Shown here piece after piece: positions 49,438 through 57,365 of a DNA stretch of 64,000 bases. Origin of the DNA: CAZRCZ01 sp964598765 (GTDB lineage Bacteria > Sumerlaeota > Sumerlaeia > MVZB01 > JAJFLK01); assembly GCA_964598765.1 (NCBI GenBank), contig CAZRCZ010000021.1:35071-99070 (forward strand), read 5' to 3'. The position numbers were made by a program, and so were the translations under genes. Below the pieces are notes generated by a model. The model saw only the letters and a list, made by a program, of their open reading frames with translations, searched no databases and was not told the origin of the DNA. Position 1 is the stretch's first letter, and each line of letters starts with the position of its first letter.

Positions 49438-50252
49438 TACACCGCGTGTTTCAAAATCTGCTTCTGAATGATGTTGCTCAATTCCAATCCGAAGGCGTCC
49501 ATGCGCGAGGTCAGGATTCGGACGTTGTTCGACAGGTTATTATACATTAAGGACGCGGGGATCGCGCAGAAAAGGCCCCCGACCGTCACCAGAAGCGCCG
49601 TCGAAAGGCCGGGCGCCAGCGTGCTGATCGAAACGCTTCCGCTCAACCCAAACCCCTGAAACGCCACCATGATTCCCCAAACTGTTCCGAACAAACCGAT
49701 GAAGGGACAAACGCTCGTCGTCGTCGCCAGATAAATCAGCTTGCTTTCCAGATGCGCGATTTCGTTGGTGATCGTGCGTTCGACGACGCGCTCGATGCCG
49801 ATCTTGGCGAGGTCCACCCGACCGGCGTCGTCCAAGTTGTATCCCTCCCGATACCAATTCTCCAATTCCAGCTCCAGATACGCCTCGCGGAGGATTTGCG
49901 CCAGAGGGGAGTTCGGATACTCGGCCGCCACCTTGAATGCCTCGTCGAGCCGTCCGGTTCCGGTATTGCACGCCCGGACGAAGGAATCGCTTTGGACCAT
50001 CGCTTGGCGGATGTGAAGGAACTTATAGACGATTACCGCCCAAGAGGAAATCGAGAAAAGTCCCAGCAAGACCAGCGACGATTTGCCGAGAAGGTCGCAG
50101 GAGCGGACCATCTTCATGAGGTCCACTCCCAACCATCCGCGGACGTTGGAGGAGCTTTCCCCGGCGGCCCAGACGCAAAACTGGGCGGTGAGAAAAGTCA
50201 GCGCCGTCGCCAGAATGATATGGAAACCAAAATAAGTTCGTTTTGCCCGCAT
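49437..50252 (-). CDS. tolQ: ExbB/TolQ/MotA-family proton channel protein
   Basis: A 271-residue membrane protein. The first segment at 10-30 looks like a signal-type leader. The central and C-terminal segments hold the family pattern: VERTITNEIAHLESKLIYLA, VCPFIGLFGTVWGIMVAFQG and STALLVTVGGLFCAIPASLM. It forms the pore with the ExbD/TolR protein encoded next. The stop codon TAG lies at the edge of element L. It starts 15 bases after parB, so it appears to share the parAB transcript. Confidence 0.92.
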   Translation of the reverse strand: MRAKRTYFGFHIILATALTFLTAQFCVWAAGESSSNVRGWLGVDLMKMVRSCDLLGKSSLVLLGLFSISSWAVIVYKFLHIRQAMVQSDSFVRACNTGTGRLDEAFKVAAEYPNSPLAQILREAYLELELENWYREGYNLDDAGRVDLAKIGIERVVERTITNEIAHLESKLIYLATTTSVCPFIGLFGTVWGIMVAFQGFGLSGSVSISTLAPGLSTALLVTVGGLFCAIPASLMYNNLSNNVRILTSRMDAFGLELSNIIQKQILKHAV

Positions 50253-50267
50253 AATACCTTTACCTTG

Positions 50268-51200
50268 TCAGAGCAGATTGGAGAGCGTGACGCCAAAGTG
50301 GTCGCAGATTTTCTGGAAATCATCCAGCGAACTATAGAAGACCTCCACTTTTCCCGAAGTGTTCGATCTTGGGCTGATTTTAACCTTCATTCCCAATTGA
50401 AGGGAAATTTTCTCCTGAATATCGCTGATGGATCCGTTCATTGTATTGGTTTTACTTGACTTATGATGTTTAGAACCATTGCCGAGTTGCTTCGAGATTC
50501 GTTCCGAATCCCGCGCGTTCAGCCCCTTATCCACGATTTCGCGGGCGAGGGCGATTTGTTGCTCCGCCGATTCTAACGCCAAAAGGGGCCGAGCCTGCCC
50601 GGCGGTGATCTTGTCTTCCTTAATAAGGGCGATCACTTCCTCCGGCAATCGAAGCAACCGGAGCGAATTGGCGATGGCCGCGCGCGATTTGCCGACGCCC
50701 GTGGCGATGGTTTCTTGGGTCATTTCGAACTTGATCGAGAGCGTCTCATACGCACGCGCTTCTTCGATGGGGTTCAAGTCGTCGCGCTGGATATTCTCGA
50801 TGATCGCCGCTTCGGTCATTTCCCGGTCGCTGTAATCCTTGATGATGGCCGGGACTTGGCGAAGACCGGCTTGTTGGGCGGCGCGCCAGCGTCGTTCCCC
50901 CGCAACCAACTGATACGCCCCGGGACGCCCCCGAAGTATCAGGGGTTGAAGTATCCCTTTCTCCTTAACCGACGCGACCAGATCGGCCAATTTCTCCGGA
51001 TCGAAATCGCTTCGCGGCTGAAAGGGGTTGGGGATGATCTCCTCAATCGGAATTTGGCGCAATCCGACCGAACCCGACGGGATTGGAGTCGGGGACGGAG
51101 CATTTTCCGTCCGGACGGCGATGGTCGCCGAAGCGGACCCGGAACCGGATCCAAATAGGGCGTCAAGCCCCCGGCCGAGCGCCGGCTTTTTCACAGACAT
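50268..51200 (-). CDS. parB: Chromosome partitioning protein ParB
   Basis: A 310-residue ParB/Spo0J protein. RQIPIEEIIPNPFQPRSDF and YQLVAGERRWRAAQQAG are the CTPase/ParB N-terminal domain (GERRWRA is the nucleotide-binding signature). The IIENIQRDDLNPIEEARAY helix follows, then the helix-turn-helix that reads parS and a C-terminal dimerisation domain. A linker rich in Ser/Lys/Thr (GNGSKHHKSSKTNTMNGS) separates them. ATG 51200 is preceded by GGAGG. The gene overlaps parA by 38 bases. Confidence 0.96.
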   Translation of the reverse strand: MSVKKPALGRGLDALFGSGSGSASATIAVRTENAPSPTPIPSGSVGLRQIPIEEIIPNPFQPRSDFDPEKLADLVASVKEKGILQPLILRGRPGAYQLVAGERRWRAAQQAGLRQVPAIIKDYSDREMTEAAIIENIQRDDLNPIEEARAYETLSIKFEMTQETIATGVGKSRAAIANSLRLLRLPEEVIALIKEDKITAGQARPLLALESAEQQIALAREIVDKGLNARDSERISKQLGNGSKHHKSSKTNTMNGSISDIQEKISLQLGMKVKISPRSNTSGKVEVFYSSLDDFQKICDHFGVTLSNLL

Positions 51201-51951
51201 GGAGCACCTCCTCGCAAAGTTGAATGTAGGCCAACGATCCCGCCGAGCGGAGATCGTAATAAATGATCGGTTTACCGTGGCTCGGCGCTTCGCTGAGCCG
51301 GACGTTTCGGATGATCTTGCTTTTGAAGACCTTGCCGTTGAAGGCGTTTTCGAGTTCCGAGACGACTTCGTTGGCGAGACGCGTGCGCGAATCGTAAAGG
51401 GTCACGGCGATCCCCAAGAGTTGGAGTTTAGGGTTGTATCCTTGCCGAACCCGGTCCACGATGCTCATGACATGGGCAAGACCCTCCAGGGCCAGAAACT
51501 CGGCTTGAACGGGGATGATCACCCAGTCGGCGGCGGAAAGGACATTGAGGGTCAAGAGACTCAAACTTGGGGGAGAGTCAAGAAGAATAAAGTCAAAATT
51601 GTCTTGAACCGCCTCAATAACACCTCGGAGACGCCGTTCCCGGTCCTCAAATTGGATGAATTCCAGTTCCGCGCCTGCGAGGTCTTTGTTGGAGGGGAGA
51701 ATCGAAAGGTTGGCGATGTTTTCATGGAGGGAGATCGGTTCGGGAGTTTCCATGCCGACAAGCGAACGGTAGAGGGTCGGATGAATCGTTCGTGGGTCCA
51801 CGCCGCAGGCGCTCGTGGCGTTCCCTTGGGGGTCCATGTCAATCAAGAGGGTGCGGAAACCCGCCGCGCCGAAGCAAGCGGCGAGGTTGACACAGGTTGT
51901 GGTTTTCCCCACCCCCCCTTTTTGGTTATTAATGGCAATGATATGGGCCAC
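51163..51951 (-). CDS. parA: Chromosome partitioning ATPase ParA/Soj
   Basis: A 262-residue deviant-Walker ATPase. HIIAINNQKGGVGKTTTCVN holds the KGGVGKT motif, LLIDMDPQGNATSACGV the Walker A' partner, and FDFILLDSPPSLSLLTLNVL the Walker B. It drives origin segregation with ParB. The start is GTG 51951; it reads MAHIIAINNQ. The parS palindrome ends exactly on this codon, and no other start is possible because a stop lies in frame just upstream. No ribosome-binding site is therefore visible. Confidence 0.95.
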   Translation of the reverse strand: MAHIIAINNQKGGVGKTTTCVNLAACFGAAGFRTLLIDMDPQGNATSACGVDPRTIHPTLYRSLVGMETPEPISLHENIANLSILPSNKDLAGAELEFIQFEDRERRLRGVIEAVQDNFDFILLDSPPSLSLLTLNVLSAADWVIIPVQAEFLALEGLAHVMSIVDRVRQGYNPKLQLLGIAVTLYDSRTRLANEVVSELENAFNGKVFKSKIIRNVRLSEAPSHGKPIIYYDLRSAGSLAYIQLCEEVLHVCEKAGARPGA

Positions 51952-51966
51952 GTTTCACGTGAAACA
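51951..51966. promoter_or_regulatory. parS site at the start of parA
   Basis: CGTTTCACGTGAAACA matches the bacterial consensus TGTTTCACGTGAAACA at 15 of 16 positions. ParB-CTP would nucleate here and spread, and SMC would be recruited. Its first base is the G of the parA GTG start, so binding could also affect translation initiation or promoter access. Confidence 0.93.
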
Positions 51967-52273
51967 ATTACAACTGGAGCGAACCGCTTTTGGGAAGCGA
52001 CCGCAGGAACAAGAGTGACAGCCTAGCCCGCCGCCGTCAGGGTTTCAGCAGACCACAAAGCCTAGGCTAAGGCAATAGAAAAAATCACGCTGTTGCTTTC
52101 ATGGGGAATTTGGGATTTTGGCGAATGGCGCCGCCGACTGCTGATTTTGGATTAAGTCACACTTGGATTATTAAATAATTACTAAAGTGTTATTAAATAT
52201 ACAATAATAAGAATCCGTGTGCATCCGTGCAATCCGTATCCAAAATATTGAGATACGGATGAAGAGGGCCGCG
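51967..52273. other. AT-rich intergenic gap upstream of parA
   Basis: About 300 bases without a gene. It holds an inverted repeat of AGCCTAG / CTAGGCT (about 52021-52068), an AT-rich tract at about 52140-52205 (TTATTAAATAATTACTAAAG), and a repeat of the ATCCGTG type (52212-52240). Promoters for parA in the minus direction are expected in the AT-rich tract, but I cannot pick one. No DnaA boxes (TTATNCACA) are seen. Confidence 0.5.
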
Positions 52274-52804
52274 TCACTTCTTCCCTTCGAATTCCTTGTA
52301 AAGCATGCTGGGCTGGATGTCGCGGTTGCCCTGATACTTCGAGCTTTTGTATTCCTGAATTTCCCCTTCGACCGTGTGATAGAAAATCTGGCAAATCTGG
52401 ACTCCGGCGTAAATGCGGATCGGATGGACGCAGATCATCTCCAAGGTCCAGAACCCCTTAAAGCCGACGTCGCCGAAGCCGGCGGTGACGTGGACGAACA
52501 ATCCGAGCCGCCCCATCGAACTGCGCCCTTCGAGCATCGGGACGTAGCCGTGGGTTTCGGTGTATTCCAGCGTCCGGGCGAGATAAAGTTGTCCGGGCTT
52601 GAGGAGGACGCCTTCGGAGGGGATTTCGATCCGGCGGCTGGTCGGCAGTTTGCGCATGTCGAGCGATTCGTCCTCGTAGATCATCAGCTCGTTGTGAAGC
52701 CGCAGATTGTAGCTGTTGGGATTGACCAATTCGGGGAGATAGGGATCAATGACCAATTTTCCCGTTTGGATTTGCTTGATGATTTCAGGTCCGGTCAGGA
52801 TCAT
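52274..52804 (-). CDS. dcd: dCTP deaminase
   Basis: A 176-residue dCTP deaminase/dUTPase-superfamily protein that supplies dUTP for dTMP synthesis. LVNPNSYNLRLHNELMIYED is the opening, EGRSSMGRLGLFVHVTAGFG the catalytic and trimer-interface signature, and QICQIFYHTVEGEIQEYKSS and KYQGNRDIQPSMLYKEF the closing part. Whether it is mono- or bifunctional cannot be read. ATG 52804 was chosen (MILTGPEI); the open frame continues upstream only through repeat sequence. Confidence 0.92.
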   Translation of the reverse strand: MILTGPEIIKQIQTGKLVIDPYLPELVNPNSYNLRLHNELMIYEDESLDMRKLPTSRRIEIPSEGVLLKPGQLYLARTLEYTETHGYVPMLEGRSSMGRLGLFVHVTAGFGDVGFKGFWTLEMICVHPIRIYAGVQICQIFYHTVEGEIQEYKSSKYQGNRDIQPSMLYKEFEGKK

Positions 52805-52856
52805 CGTGATCGCGGTTCCTCCAAAAGTTGCTAAACGTGCCGGGAGGATGATATTC

Positions 52857-52885
52857 AAACACGAAGACACAAAGAAGCACAAAGA
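52857..52885. repeat. Half arm of the 8-nt-ladder element
   Basis: AAACACGAAGACACAAAGAA followed by GCACAAAGA: an octamer-ladder arm without its complementary partner. It lies between dcd and the divergent APH-like gene, just before the TTG start at 52894. Confidence 0.75.
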
Positions 52886-52893
52886 TTGACCGA

Positions 52894-53919
52894 TTGAATC
52901 GCTTGACTTCATTTCTCATTCGCCAGATTTGGCCGCCGGTTTCGCAAAGACGATTGGGGGAGCGGATCGCGCCCTATCTTCAACGCGAGGTTCTTCCGCA
53001 ATTGGATTGGGGCGAGCAGGAAATCAAAATTGAGTCGGCGGAATCGGGGGTGAATACCCTTTTGCGGCGTTGGATCGGAACGCCGGAGGGGACACTTTAC
53101 GTCCGCGCGTGGCCGTGGAATCCCCGATCACATCCGGCGCGGGAGCATGCCACGATTTCCGGTTTGTTCCGTCAAGCGGGATTGAGCGTGCCGCGCGTTT
53201 TGTTCGCCGACCAGTCGTTCCGAACCATGCGACGATGGCGGTTGGAATGTGTGATCGAGACCGCCGCGACGGGGGAAAATTTCGACCCGCGCCGCACGGA
53301 ACACCATGCTCTCTTGGATGATTTGGCGAGCCAAACCGCGCGACTTCACGGACAAACGGGGCCGGCTTGGGGAAAGCCGTGGAGAACCGAGAATGAGGGG
53401 TCTGATCCGAGAGCGTATTGGAGAGGGCGGCTCGAAAAATTCAGGGAGCGGCTACCGTCGCATCTGGTCCGATTGTCCCCCGTCGAATTTGACGCGGCTC
53501 TGGCGAACTTGGAAACCGGTCTCGGCGCGATTCAGCTTCAAGTCCCCGTTCTCCTTCACGGCGAAATTCGGAGCAAGCATTTGTTCGTCGCGCCGGACGG
53601 GAAAATCACTTGGATAGATTTCGGCACGGCGCAATACGGATTGCCCGAACAGGATTTGGCCTCGGCGAGGGCGTTGTTCAGCGGGGAGACCTACGAGAAT
53701 TTTCTTCGAGCCTATCTGCGGCACGCCCGCCCGGATCGCCCGATGGATCGCGGGGCGATTGATACTTTTTCGCTTCTGCGGACATGGGAGCGATTCCATT
53801 CGCGCATCCGGCATCGGCAAAGCCGGCTTCAACGGGGAGAAACGACCGGAATCGAGAAGCTGGAAGCCGATCAGAAATTGATCGAAGAACAATTAGGCCG
53901 GAGCCTTGCCGACCGATGA
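52894..53919 (+). CDS. APH-fold kinase-like protein with altered catalytic motif
   Basis: A 341-residue protein of the aminoglycoside-phosphotransferase/kinase-like fold. LLHGEIRSKHLFVAPDGKIT and WIDFGTAQYG correspond to the catalytic and metal-binding loops. The usual HGDxxxxN is here HGEIRSKH, so the catalytic Asp is Glu and the metal-ligand Asn is His. The N-lobe VRAWPW strand has Arg where Lys is expected. It may be inactive or work differently. The start is TTG 52894 and the upstream sequence is a repeat arm. The stop overlaps the TMTC-like start by 4 bases (ATGA). Confidence 0.75.
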   Translation: MNRLTSFLIRQIWPPVSQRRLGERIAPYLQREVLPQLDWGEQEIKIESAESGVNTLLRRWIGTPEGTLYVRAWPWNPRSHPAREHATISGLFRQAGLSVPRVLFADQSFRTMRRWRLECVIETAATGENFDPRRTEHHALLDDLASQTARLHGQTGPAWGKPWRTENEGSDPRAYWRGRLEKFRERLPSHLVRLSPVEFDAALANLETGLGAIQLQVPVLLHGEIRSKHLFVAPDGKITWIDFGTAQYGLPEQDLASARALFSGETYENFLRAYLRHARPDRPMDRGAIDTFSLLRTWERFHSRIRHRQSRLQRGETTGIEKLEADQKLIEEQLGRSLADR

Positions 53920-56009
53920 TCCCGCCGGAGAAATCCCACCTCCAGACGTGGGCGCCGTTTTTGATCGTCGTCGCAGGGCTCGCGGTTTACGCCAACAGTT
54001 TTTCCGGTCCATTTATCTTCGATGATATTCCCGCCATTTCGGACAATCCCCATGTGCGCCACCTTTGGCCGATTTGGGAGGCGATGAGCGCGCCGAAGGA
54101 ATCCACCCTCGAGGCGCGTCCGTTGGTTGCCCTTTCATTCGCCGTCAATTCTGCGCTGGGGGGATTGAACGTTTGGGGCTATCACGCGACGAATATGGCG
54201 ATTCATTTGGCGGCGGCGCTCGCGCTCTATGGGATTGTTCGCCGAACCTTCTTGTCAAGACAAGGCAAGCTGGAAAGCCTGCCCCACGGAAATGAAAATT
54301 CGGCGGGCGCGATTGCATTGTCTGCGGCATTGCTTTGGTTGGCGCATCCTCTTCAAACCGAAAGCGTCACCTACCTTGTTCAGCGCGTCGAAGCGATGAT
54401 GGGTTTGTTTTATCTGCTGACGCTCTACTGCGCGATTCGGAGCTTTGGCACGGATGTAGGTCGGGACTCCAGTCCCGACGTCGGCTCTGGAGAGCCGACC
54501 TACGGTGTGCTGAATAGCTCCAATCGGCTTTTCTGGCAGGCGGCTTCCCTTACGGCCTGCGCTTGCGGGATGGCGAGCAAGGAGGTCATGGGAACCGCGC
54601 CGATCATGATTTTTCTTTACGACCGGATTTTCGTCTCGAAAAGCGCGAGGGATATTTTGCGGAATCGTTGGGGTTTCTATGCGGGATTGGCCATGACTTG
54701 GATGATTTTGATCGGATTGATCGCGGCCAGTCCGCGTCATTCCTCGATTTCGGCGTTGGGCGGGACGAGTTCGACGGGTAGCGGAGAATACAATCTCTTG
54801 CAATCCGCGCCGATCCTTTACGCGCTGACCGAGTGCCGAGTGGTCTTTCACTATTTGCGCTTGTGCCTTTGGCCGATGCGATTGGTTTTGGATTACGGCT
54901 GGCCCCGGGCGGGAAGCCTCGCGGAGGCTTGGCCCTTCGTCGCCGGAATCGGAGGATTGCTGGCCGCATCGTGCTTCATGCTTCGGAAAAAGCCGTTGCT
55001 CGGTTTTTGGGCGATTTGGTTTTTTCTCATTCTGGCCCCGACTTCCAGCTTCTTGCCGCTGGACGATCCGGCCTTCGAGCACCGATTGTATCTTCCGCTG
55101 GCGGCCGTGGCCGTTTGCTTCGCAACGGGAGGAGACCGCCTGATCGCGGGACTTTTTGGAAAGACGGATAAGGGATTTTTTGCCGCAACAACGACCCTCC
55201 TTTTGGTGGCAATGGTTCTCGGTCTCCTGACCATCCGGCGCAATGAAGATTATCGGACCCATAGCGCGATTTACGCGGACACCGCGGCAAAGCGTCCGAA
55301 CAATCCGCGCGCGCGGCATAACTTCGAAGCGGCCCTGCAAGACGAAGGGATCGTAAATGATACGGCCATCGCCAATTGTCGGGAAGCGTTGCGGCTGAAT
55401 CCGAATCAGCCGAAGGTTCAAGCCAAGCTGGGTCTCTTGCTCACCAAACAGGGAAACTACGCCGAAGCCCTTCGGCTTTTGTCCCAAGCGTTGGAATCGG
55501 GGCGCGACTTGAGCGATTTTTCCGATGGGATCGAAACAATTCATAACGGCATGGGAATCGCGCTGTCCGAAACGGGCCGGGCGACCGAGGCGGTATCCCA
55601 CTATGAGGAGGCGCTACGGATCAATCCGAATTACGCCGTCGCGTATGACAATTTGGGGCAGGAACTGATGAAACTGGGGAGAGACGCGGAGGCGGCGGAG
55701 CATTTTGCCACGGCCCTCCGGATCGCGCCCGATTCTCCGGAGGCGTGCGCGAGCCTCGGCCTTGCCTTGGCGCGTCAAGGAAAGACCGAAGAAGCCGTCG
55801 CACAACTTAAATCCCGTTTGCGAGATCAAGCCCCTTATGCCGACGCTTACAACACCTTGGGAATTATTTTCGCCGAGAAAAATAGAATGGAGGAAGCGAT
55901 GGAAGCATTCTCCAAGGCGGTCGCGCTTGATCCGCATCATCTTGAGGCGGCGCGGAATTTGGAGAAGGCAAAGAATAGCCACAGAGAACACAGAGATCGC
56001 AGAGAATAA
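53916..56009 (+). CDS. TMTC-like membrane protein with TPR repeats and repeat-derived inserts
   Basis: A 697-residue protein. A GT-C-like membrane part (about ten segments, residues 1-430) opens with FLIVVAGLAVYANSFSGPF and DDIPAISDNPHV, the acidic loop of the TMTC/PMT-type family. A TPR part follows (residues 470-690: ALRLNPNQPKVQAKLGLLLT, DPHHLEAARNLEK). This layout resembles the O-mannosyltransferases of the TMTC group, which act in the ER in eukaryotes and in bacteria on unknown targets. Two palindromic elements are read in frame: GKLESLPHGNEN (about 54261-54300) and VGRDSSPDVGSGEPTY (54456-54503). The last residues (SHREHRDRRE) come from element I. Confidence 0.82.
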   Translation: MIPPEKSHLQTWAPFLIVVAGLAVYANSFSGPFIFDDIPAISDNPHVRHLWPIWEAMSAPKESTLEARPLVALSFAVNSALGGLNVWGYHATNMAIHLAAALALYGIVRRTFLSRQGKLESLPHGNENSAGAIALSAALLWLAHPLQTESVTYLVQRVEAMMGLFYLLTLYCAIRSFGTDVGRDSSPDVGSGEPTYGVLNSSNRLFWQAASLTACACGMASKEVMGTAPIMIFLYDRIFVSKSARDILRNRWGFYAGLAMTWMILIGLIAASPRHSSISALGGTSSTGSGEYNLLQSAPILYALTECRVVFHYLRLCLWPMRLVLDYGWPRAGSLAEAWPFVAGIGGLLAASCFMLRKKPLLGFWAIWFFLILAPTSSFLPLDDPAFEHRLYLPLAAVAVCFATGGDRLIAGLFGKTDKGFFAATTTLLLVAMVLGLLTIRRNEDYRTHSAIYADTAAKRPNNPRARHNFEAALQDEGIVNDTAIANCREALRLNPNQPKVQAKLGLLLTKQGNYAEALRLLSQALESGRDLSDFSDGIETIHNGMGIALSETGRATEAVSHYEEALRINPNYAVAYDNLGQELMKLGRDAEAAEHFATALRIAPDSPEACASLGLALARQGKTEEAVAQLKSRLRDQAPYADAYNTLGIIFAEKNRMEEAMEAFSKAVALDPHHLEAARNLEKAKNSHREHRDRRE
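54261..54286 (+). repeat. GGCAGGCT-type palindrome inside the TMTC-like gene
   Basis: Read on the minus strand: GTGGGGCAGGCT-TTCC-AGCTTGCC, a hairpin with one mismatch. It is a relative of the CGCAGGCG-type hairpins at 44039-44105. Translated in frame as GKLESLPHG between membrane segments. Confidence 0.6.
54456..54503 (+). repeat. Double-hairpin element L inside the TMTC-like gene
   Basis: Forty-eight bases: outer arms GTAGGTCGG and CCGACCTAC, inner hairpins TCGGGAC-TCCA-GTCCCGA and TCGGCTCT-GG-AGAGCCGA. The second half is identical (28 bases) to the reverse complement of the element at 49395-49437. The length is 16 codons, so the frame is kept. Confidence 0.92.
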
Positions 56010-56054
56010 ACCGGAGCATTTTCGTTCTCGGCGCCCTCTGTGTTCTCTGTGGCT
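55977..56054. repeat. 8-nt-ladder long hairpin element (copy I)
   Basis: The arms 55977-56006 and 56025-56054 are inverted repeats (AGCCACAGAG-AACACAGAG type) with an 18-base loop. It overlaps the last codons of the TMTC-like gene and lies between two convergent genes. Confidence 0.9.
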
Positions 56055-56059
56055 TGATC

Positions 56060-57364
56060 TTAGGTTCGAAGTTGGCCGTTGCCGAACGCGATCCATTTAA
56101 GCGTCGTCAGTTCCTTGAGTCCCATCGGACCGCGGGCGTGAAGTTTGTCGGTGGAGATGCCGATTTCGCAACCGAGGCCGAATTCGCCGCCGTCCGAAAA
56201 GCGGGTCGAGGCGTTGACGAAAACGCACGCCGAATCCACGGCCGAGAGGAATCGCATGGCGCTATCGTGTTCTTGGGTGAGAATCGCCTCGGTGTGGTGG
56301 CTGGAGTTGACGTTGATGAATTCAATCGCGGATTCGAGCGAGGGAACCACTCCAACGGTGAGGATCAGGTCGAGGTATTCGGTTCGCCAATCTTCGTCCG
56401 TGGCGGCTTTGAGTTGAGCGCCGAAAATCTTCCGCGTCGCCTCGTCGGCGCGGATTTCGACCCCTTTTTCAATCAGAGACGGAAGAAGCTTGGGCAAAAA
56501 TCCGGGCGCGATTTTTTCGTGAATCAAGAGGGACTCCATCGCGTTGCAGACCCCCGGGCGTTGGGTCTTCGCGTTGACGATGATTTTCACGGCCTGATCC
56601 GGATCGGCGGATTCGTCAACGAAAATAAAACAATTGCCGTCGAGGTGTTTGATGACCGGAATGCGGGAATGCTCCATGATCATTTCGATCAAGCCGCGTC
56701 CGCCGCGCGGGATGATGAGGTCAATGAACTCGTCGCATTTCAGCATGGCCTCGACCGCCAAGCGATCGGTGGTCGGGATAAAACTGATGCTTCCTTTCGG
56801 CAACCCCTCGGCGCTCGCGGCTTCGCTCATCAGCCGCGCCAGAATTTGATTGGAGTGAAACGCCTCGGAGCCGCCGCGCAGGATGACGGCATTGCCCGAT
56901 TTAAGGCAAAGGCATCCGGCATCGGCGGTGACGTTGGGGCGCGACTCGTAGATGATGCCGATCACCCCGATGGGGGAGCGCATCCGCCCGACACGCAGGC
57001 CGTTGGGGCGCGTTTTGATTTCGACGATCTCGCCGACCGGGTCGTCCAACGCCGCGACTTGTTCGAGCGCGACGGCCATGGCTTCGATCCGCCCTTTGCC
57101 CAAATCGAGGCGGTCGAGCATGGCCTTGCCAAGTCCGGCTTCGCGCCCGGCGGTCAAGTCTTTTTCATTGGCGGCGAGAATTTCCGAAGCATTTTTTCGG
57201 AAGCAAGCCGCCATGCCGAGCAGGGCATTATTTTTTAACGCCGAGGAAGCGGTCGCCAGTTCGCGGGCGACCTCGCGCGCGCGGCGCGCCAGTTGCTCCA
57301 CGGTTTGGGCAATGGAACGATCCATGGCGGAATGATCGGGCTTGGTATGAACGGCGGCCTTCAC
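56060..57364 (-). CDS. proA: Gamma-glutamyl phosphate reductase
   Basis: A 434-residue aldehyde-dehydrogenase-fold enzyme of proline synthesis; it reduces glutamyl-5-phosphate to glutamate semialdehyde. GVIGIIYESRPNVTADA and AVILRGGSEAFHSN are the NADPH-binding and family signatures, and VNAKTQRPGVCNAMESLLIH holds the catalytic Cys. RFSDGGEFGLGCEIGIST closes it. proB is not in the window. Start is GTG 57364, two bases after the LptE-like stop; ATG at 57325 is an alternative. It is the last gene of the VWA-lolA-lptE-proA run. Confidence 0.95.
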   Translation of the reverse strand: MKAAVHTKPDHSAMDRSIAQTVEQLARRAREVARELATASSALKNNALLGMAACFRKNASEILAANEKDLTAGREAGLGKAMLDRLDLGKGRIEAMAVALEQVAALDDPVGEIVEIKTRPNGLRVGRMRSPIGVIGIIYESRPNVTADAGCLCLKSGNAVILRGGSEAFHSNQILARLMSEAASAEGLPKGSISFIPTTDRLAVEAMLKCDEFIDLIIPRGGRGLIEMIMEHSRIPVIKHLDGNCFIFVDESADPDQAVKIIVNAKTQRPGVCNAMESLLIHEKIAPGFLPKLLPSLIEKGVEIRADEATRKIFGAQLKAATDEDWRTEYLDLILTVGVVPSLESAIEFINVNSSHHTEAILTQEHDSAMRFLSAVDSACVFVNASTRFSDGGEFGLGCEIGISTDKLHARGPMGLKELTTLKWIAFGNGQLRT

Positions 57365-57365
57365 T

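Noticed and set aside
52140..52205. Possible replication origin in the AT-rich tract beside parS
   Set aside because: No DnaA-box consensus, dnaA, dnaN, gidA or rsmG is nearby. The parS site alone does not show an origin.
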